DNA of 64,000 nucleotides from Mycolicibacterium brisbanense (lineage in GTDB: Bacteria > Actinomycetota > Actinomycetes > Mycobacteriales > Mycobacteriaceae). Position numbers and translations under genes: made by a program. Shown here piece by piece: positions 60,272 through 64,000 of this stretch (position 1 is the first letter of the stretch; every line of letters starts with the position of its first letter). A model generated the notes under the pieces. It made no database searches. It saw only the letters and a list, made by a program, of their open reading frames with translations, and was not told the DNA's origin. The stretch is from contig NZ_BCSX01000035.1 of the NCBI RefSeq assembly GCF_001570425.1, positions 186,001 to 250,000 of the forward strand, written 5' to 3'.

Positions 60272-61680
60272 CGTCCGGTCGTCTCGGCCTCGGCGCCATT
60301 GGTGGCCGCGACAGGCCACTGGCCGCCGTTCTCCCAGAAGTGCCGGATGTCCTCCAGCTGGCGGCCCTTGGTCTCCGGCGCGAACTTGTAGACGAAGGCG
60401 AAGGCCAGCAGGGCCAGGGCGCCGAACACCATGAACGTGCCGGATCCGCCGAGAGTCTGCAGCATGGTCAGGAAGAAGCCTGCGACGATCGCGTTGGCCA
60501 CGAGGTCGGAGGTGAGCATCGCGCTGGAGCCCATCGAACGCAGCCGCGACGGGAAGCTCTCGCCCGCGTACACCCAGACCAGCGCACCGAAGCCGAACGT
60601 GAAGCCGACGGTGAACAGCAGCACCCCGATGAAGCCGAGCGCCGTCAATGCCCCGCCGAAGTTCTCGCCGGCGACGAAGACACCGATCAGCAGGGCGTTG
60701 GCCAGCACCATCATGGCGATGCCACCGAGCAGGACCGGGCGGCGGCCCACCCGGTCGACGAGCACCAGCGATACGAACACCGCGAGCAGGGCCGCGACCT
60801 GGACCAGGGCGGGCAGGATCAGCAGCGCGAAGTTTCCGTGAAAACCCATGGCTTCGAAGAGTTTCGGGCTGTAGTAGACGATGGCGTTGATGCCGGTGAT
60901 CTGGATGAAGAACCCGAGTACGACGACGAACACAGTGGCCCGCAGGTAGGGCGGGCGCAGCATCTCGCGGAACGCCCCTCCGCGTTCTTCGTGCAGTGCC
61001 CTGCTGATCTCGGCCAGTTCGGCGTCGACGTCGGCGGCGGGTTCGACCATCTGCAGCGTGCGGCGAGCGTCCTCGGTGCGGCCTTTGAGCAAGTACCAGC
61101 GGGCGGTGTCGGGCATGCGCATCAGGATGAGGGCGACGACGACGGCAGGCACGGCGGCCAGGCCCAGCATCCAGCGCCAACCACCTGATGCGGCCAGCGC
61201 GTAGGCGGCCAGGTAGCCGATGATGATGCCGACCACGGTCGCCACCTGGTAGGCGACCAGCAGGGACCCGCGGATGTCGGCGGGTGACGACTCGGCGACG
61301 AACACCGGCACCACCACGACCGAGACGCCGATGGTGAGGCCCAGCAGCAGCCGCGCGACCATGAGCATCGGCACCGATACCGACAGCGCGCACATCAACG
61401 CGAACACCGCGTAGGTGACCGCCACCAGCACCACGGACTTCTTGCGGCCGATCCGGTTGGCCAGCCACCCGCCGATGATCGCGCCGACGATCTCACCGAT
61501 CACCACCATGGTGGTGATCCACTGCACGCCCGCGGTGTCGAGGTCGAACTCCTTGGGGATGAACAGCATGGCACCGGCGATGTTGGACAGGTCGTAGCCG
61601 TAGATGACGCCGACGCTGGCGGCGGCGATCCCCACCAGCACCGCGAGCCGCGGGGTTTTTCGAGTTTCTGTAGTGCCCAC
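60268..61680 (-). CDS. sugar-porter MFS transporter (SugI-like)
   Basis: A 470-aa, 12-TM sugar:proton symporter. It has the loop 2-3 RIGRKK, loop 8-9 DRVGRRP, the VPVFVAESSPADIRGSLL and VWVYAGESFPSRLRSMG PESPR-type motifs and the ETKGR tail. First gene of the amino-sugar operon, probably importing GlcNAc. GTG at 61680 is preceded by AGAGGA. Its promoter lies under two GntR-type operators. Confidence 0.93.
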   Translation of the reverse strand: MGTTETRKTPRLAVLVGIAAASVGVIYGYDLSNIAGAMLFIPKEFDLDTAGVQWITTMVVIGEIVGAIIGGWLANRIGRKKSVVLVAVTYAVFALMCALSVSVPMLMVARLLLGLTIGVSVVVVPVFVAESSPADIRGSLLVAYQVATVVGIIIGYLAAYALAASGGWRWMLGLAAVPAVVVALILMRMPDTARWYLLKGRTEDARRTLQMVEPAADVDAELAEISRALHEERGGAFREMLRPPYLRATVFVVVLGFFIQITGINAIVYYSPKLFEAMGFHGNFALLILPALVQVAALLAVFVSLVLVDRVGRRPVLLGGIAMMVLANALLIGVFVAGENFGGALTALGFIGVLLFTVGFTFGFGALVWVYAGESFPSRLRSMGSSAMLTSDLVANAIVAGFFLTMLQTLGGSGTFMVFGALALLAFAFVYKFAPETKGRQLEDIRHFWENGGQWPVAATNGAEAETTGR

Positions 61681-61715
61681 GGGCGGTTCCTCTCGGATGA
61701 ATGTGACGGGGTCGA

Positions 61716-61731
61716 ATTGGTATACGCCAAT
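61716..61731. promoter_or_regulatory. dre-like operator 1 (ATTGGTATACGCCAAT)
   Basis: Near-perfect 16-bp palindrome resembling the DasR/NagR dre consensus (ACTGGTCTAGACCAGT), upstream of the transporter gene. It is centred 30 bp, about three helical turns, from operator 2. Confidence 0.82.
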
Positions 61732-61745
61732 ATGATGGAGGTAAC

Positions 61746-61761
61746 ATTGGCATACACCAAT
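61746..61761. promoter_or_regulatory. dre-like operator 2 (ATTGGCATACACCAAT)
   Basis: Second copy, 13/16 symmetric in the same way as copy 1, ending 31 bases before the GntR ATG. A partial third match, ACTGGTATGGCC, overlaps the GntR start codon itself and may be used for autoregulation. Confidence 0.82.
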
Positions 61762-61792
61762 TTCGTCCGTCAAGAGGTAAGGGAAAACTGGT

Positions 61793-62494
61793 ATGGCCGA
61801 ACCTGCCCCGCCGCGGTATTTCCAGGTCAAGCTCGCGCTCGCCGACCTCATCGCAGGACTCGACCGCGGCGCGTCGCTGCCTCCGGAGCGTCAGCTCGCC
61901 GAACAGCTCGGCACGTCGCGCACCACGCTGCGCAAGGCTCTGGCGGAGCTGGCGGGGGAGGGCGTCCTGCGCCGTACCCAGGGCAGCGGCAACTTCGTCG
62001 CGCCACCCAAGGTGGTCCACGTCCGGCAGCTGTCGTCACTCACCGACGATCTGAAAGCCGAAGGGATGCAACCGACTTCACAAATCCTCGGGCTGGAGCA
62101 GGTGCGTGCCGAACCCGCTGTCGCGGAGCATCTGGAGATCGCGCCGGGCGAGCGGATCCATCTGCTGACGCGGCTGCGTGAGGTCGACGGTGAGCCGTTG
62201 GCCATCGAGGAGGCGCACCTGCCGGGCGCGCTGCCGCGGCTTGAGGCGCGGTTGGCCGAAACCGGCTCGCTGTACGCGGCGCTGCGGGATTGCTACGACC
62301 GCGGTGTGCACTCGGTGGAGGACACCGTCGAGACCGCGCTGGCCAATCCGGACCAGGCGGAGCTCCTGCGGATCGCGACCGGGCAGCCGCTGCTGCTGGT
62401 CCACCGCACCAGCCGGGACAAAACCGGACGCGTCGTCGAATGGACCAGATCGGTGTATCGCGGCGACCGGTTCCGCTTCGTCGCCCGCGCCTGA
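61793..62494 (+). CDS. GntR/HutC-family regulator, DasR/NagR-like
   Basis: A 233-aa protein with an N-terminal winged helix (about 8-72: YFQVKLALADLIAGLDRGASLPPERQLAEQLGTSRTTLRKALAELAGEGVLRRTQGSGNFV) and a C-terminal UTRA effector domain (about 85-230). DasR/NagR proteins bind GlcNAc-6-P or GlcN-6-P and release dre sites. It sits divergently from the amino-sugar operon across the two dre-like sites, so it surely controls it. Confidence 0.95.
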   Translation: MAEPAPPRYFQVKLALADLIAGLDRGASLPPERQLAEQLGTSRTTLRKALAELAGEGVLRRTQGSGNFVAPPKVVHVRQLSSLTDDLKAEGMQPTSQILGLEQVRAEPAVAEHLEIAPGERIHLLTRLREVDGEPLAIEEAHLPGALPRLEARLAETGSLYAALRDCYDRGVHSVEDTVETALANPDQAELLRIATGQPLLLVHRTSRDKTGRVVEWTRSVYRGDRFRFVARA

Positions 62495-62510
62495 CTGTGT
62501 TTTCTTTCCG

Positions 62511-62568
62511 CGAGCAGACGCGGAGGCACCCCGACACGCCGCGTTTCACGCACCTACCTGTCTGCTCG
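62511..62568. repeat. REP-like hairpin, copy 2 (between convergent genes)
   Basis: CGAGCAGAC (62511-62519) pairs perfectly with GTCTGCTCG (62560-62568). The inner CGCGG...CCGCG and GGCACCCCGACACGCCGCG correspond to copy 1 at 33829-33892. It sits directly between the convergent GntR and glycosyltransferase genes, fitting a bidirectional terminator or dispersed repeat. Confidence 0.65.
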
Positions 62569-62574
62569 GCAGTG

Positions 62575-63819
62575 TCAGGCGAGCAACTCCTCGACGACGG
62601 TGAGCACCCGGCCGGCCCCGTCTTCGGCGTCGATGCGGGCTTTCAGCTCGGCGGCGTTGTCCCGGAACCTGCTGTCGGACAAGGTTATCCGGATGGCTTC
62701 CGCGAGATTTTCCGCGGTCAGCCGACGGTGCGGGATCGCGGCCGGGGCGACGCCGAGAGTGTTGAGCCGTCGGGCCCAGAACGGTTGATCGGCCTGGTTC
62801 GGCACCGCGATCGCGGGCACGCCCGCACGGAGTCCGGCCGCCGCCGTGCCCGCCCCGCAGTGGTGGACCACCGCGGCTGACCGGGCGAACAACCAGTCGT
62901 GCGGCACTTCACCCACGCCGATCACGTCAGGCCCCGATGCGGTCAGCCCGGCCCAGCCGGACTGGATCACGCCGCGGGCCCCGGCGGCACGCAGGGAGTC
63001 GCGCACCAGAAGCGAAACCCGTTCGGCCGCCGCGACACTGGTTACCGTGCTGCCGAAGCTGACCACCACGGGTGCGGGGCCGTCGTCGAGAAACCGCACC
63101 AGCTCGGCCGGCGGCTCCCAACCGGCGGGCCGGGGCGGCCACCAATAGCCGACCACCTCGATGCCCGGCCGCCAGTCGGTAGGCCGTGGAAGCACCGTGG
63201 GGGAGTACCCGTACAGGATGGGCCAGCGCGATGCGGTGCGTGCGTACCGCAGCCGTCGGGTGGACTCCCGCCGTAGGCCCAATTCCGTGCGAAACCCGTT
63301 GACAGTCCCGCGGTACATACCGTCGATCAGACGCTCGCCCCATCGCGCGGCCGCACGGTTGCCGCGCCCACCCGCCGACCACGATCCCAGCACGGCCGGC
63401 GGGTAGTCGGCGGTGGAAGACAACGGCTGCAACCGAAGTCCGACGCTGGCCACACCGAGAGCCTCGGCGAGTGGATGGCCGACCAACTCGGCGAACGGCG
63501 ACAGCATCAACAGATCCACCTGCTCGTCGCGCAGCGCAGTCAGCACCCGATCGCCCAGTTTCCGCATGCCACCGGGGGAGAGGAACGCGGCCAGACCCCG
63601 CACGGCGTCGGCAGGTGACACATCGGCCAGATCGGCGGCACTGTCGTCGTCCGCGTCGATCGACCGGAATTCCAGGCCGCAACCCGTGATCAGGTCACCG
63701 AACAACGGGTAGCTGACCACGACGACCCGATGCCCCGCCTGCCGCAAGCGGATCCCCACGCCGGTCAGCGGCGCGACGTCACCACGGCTGCCGATGGCGA
63801 TGACGCCGATGGTCGCCAT
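62575..63819 (-). CDS. GT1-family glycosyltransferase (UGT/GtfB-like)
   Basis: A 414-aa GT-B fold glycosyltransferase. MATIGVIAIGSRGDVAPLTGVGIRLRQAGHRV at the N terminus is the acceptor-domain signature. PVVVSFGSTVTSVAAA, VIGVGEVPHDWLFARSAAVVHHCGAGTAAAGLRAGVPAIAVPNQADQPFWARRL is the nucleotide-sugar donor motif (HCGAGT, DQPFW). Relatives glycosylate sterols, glycopeptides or glycolipids (Rv1524/Rv1526c type). The ATG directly follows the stop of the subunit-c gene (TAG|ATG), so the two are probably translationally coupled, an odd pairing. Confidence 0.9.
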   Translation of the reverse strand: MATIGVIAIGSRGDVAPLTGVGIRLRQAGHRVVVVSYPLFGDLITGCGLEFRSIDADDDSAADLADVSPADAVRGLAAFLSPGGMRKLGDRVLTALRDEQVDLLMLSPFAELVGHPLAEALGVASVGLRLQPLSSTADYPPAVLGSWSAGGRGNRAAARWGERLIDGMYRGTVNGFRTELGLRRESTRRLRYARTASRWPILYGYSPTVLPRPTDWRPGIEVVGYWWPPRPAGWEPPAELVRFLDDGPAPVVVSFGSTVTSVAAAERVSLLVRDSLRAAGARGVIQSGWAGLTASGPDVIGVGEVPHDWLFARSAAVVHHCGAGTAAAGLRAGVPAIAVPNQADQPFWARRLNTLGVAPAAIPHRRLTAENLAEAIRITLSDSRFRDNAAELKARIDAEDGAGRVLTVVEELLA

Positions 63820-64000
63820 CTACCCGCCCGGCGTGGCGAAGACGAACAGCGCCATGAAGGCGATGTTGATGAAGAACGTGGCCTCGACGAGGCCGACGGT
63901 GATGAGAAACGGTGTGAACAACCGTGATTGAGCATCGGGCTGGCGAGCCACCCCGGCGATGAACTGTGAGCCGGCCAGCCCGTCGCCGATCCCCGCTCCG
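63820..64000 (-). CDS. atpE: ATP synthase F0 subunit c (AtpE), partial, atypical copy
   Basis: The last 59 residues of a proteolipid subunit c are visible; the 5' part is outside the window. Read on the minus strand from 63999, they begin GAGIGDGLAG and end ALFVFATPGG, aligning without gaps to mycobacterial AtpE from G23 onward. The essential Glu61 (GLVEA) and Asp28 are kept, as are polar-loop A40-R41-Q42-P43. Differences from the canonical sequence include A63T, Y64F, L68I, F54L and N33S/A34Q/L35F (canonical numbering). A63 and Y64 lie at the bedaquiline site. The gene is followed by a glycosyltransferase instead of atpF, so this is not the standard operon context. Whether it is a second copy cannot be told from the window. 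Confidence 0.85.
   Translation of the reverse strand, partial: GAGIGDGLAGSQFIAGVARQPDAQSRLFTPFLITVGLVEATFFINIAFMALFVFATPGG

Noticed and set aside
59360..61468. 702-codon open frame on the minus strand that includes the kinase
   Set aside because: Only the part from 60271 downward is the kinase; the upstream 400 codons are the wrong frame of the sugar porter, with no motif of their own.
1..64000. tRNA, rRNA, IS elements, prophage, toxin-antitoxin pairs and CRISPR
   Set aside because: None recognised on either strand by reading. Scans with tRNA and IS-family models would settle it.

Overview
The window is high-GC actinobacterial chromosome and almost certainly comes from a fast-growing mycobacterium (Mycolicibacterium type). 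The evidence is an SOS-boxed dnaE2, the MfpA/MfpB conservon, metX-metY behind a SAM-IV riboswitch, icd, trpS, an Rv1747-like FHA-ABC exporter, many GTG starts and 4-base ATGA/GTGA overlaps, and mycofactocin- and F420-type enzymes. From dnaE2 (about 23.4 kb) to the GlcNAc genes (about 62 kb), the gene order follows the Rv3370c-to-Rv3331 neighbourhood of M. tuberculosis, with several insertions. No rRNA, tRNA, IS element, integrase or CRISPR array was seen.

Region 1 (1-23.35 kb) is an accessory catabolic island. It encodes two Baeyer-Villiger-type monooxygenases, six SDRs (two of the mycofactocin-coupled kind and one like 3-alpha-hydroxysteroid dehydrogenase), an old-yellow-enzyme homologue, an HSL-type esterase, an IclR regulator, a KstD-like flavoprotein, HsaA-, HsaC- and HsaD-like ring-opening enzymes, a KshB-like reductase, an F420/LLM enzyme, a SnoaL-like protein, an enoyl-CoA hydratase and a complete hsaE-hsaG-hsaF lower pathway. 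Together these resemble a second or third steroid-type (polycyclic or alicyclic ketone) ring-degradation pathway. It lacks a visible KshA oxygenase and a visible HsaB flavin reductase. A shared ATATGACT half-site appears as 15-bp-spaced direct repeats before the IclR gene and as a 12-bp palindrome in the divergent hsaD-like/ech-hsaEGF promoter.

Region 2 (23.4-41.7 kb) is mostly core genome: dnaE2, a small His-rich secreted protein, a PPOX/F420 protein, a nitroreductase, trmL, the four-gene conservon plus mfpA, the FHA-ABC exporter, a membrane beta-propeller protein, a multi-pass membrane protein, a second old-yellow-enzyme homologue, folD and a DUF3017 protein.

Region 3 (41.8-57.2 kb) holds a TetR-FAD monooxygenase pair with an overlapping double operator, a CYTH-CHAD protein, metY-metX-methyltransferase under a SAM-IV riboswitch, icd, a hydrolase, an exonuclease III, a TIGR03086-type protein, a MarR regulator, trpS, a YihY/YhjD protein, a VOC protein, sugE/gdx under a guanidine-III riboswitch, and a nitronate monooxygenase.

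Region 4 (57.1-64 kb) is a four-gene translationally coupled amino-sugar operon (transporter, kinase, SIS deaminase, nagA) facing a divergent DasR/NagR-like GntR regulator with two dre-like operators. It is followed by a GT1 glycosyltransferase. The glycosyltransferase directly abuts a partial gene at the window edge that encodes an ATP synthase subunit c (AtpE). This subunit differs from the canonical mycobacterial protein at drug-contact positions, which makes it the most surprising item in the window.
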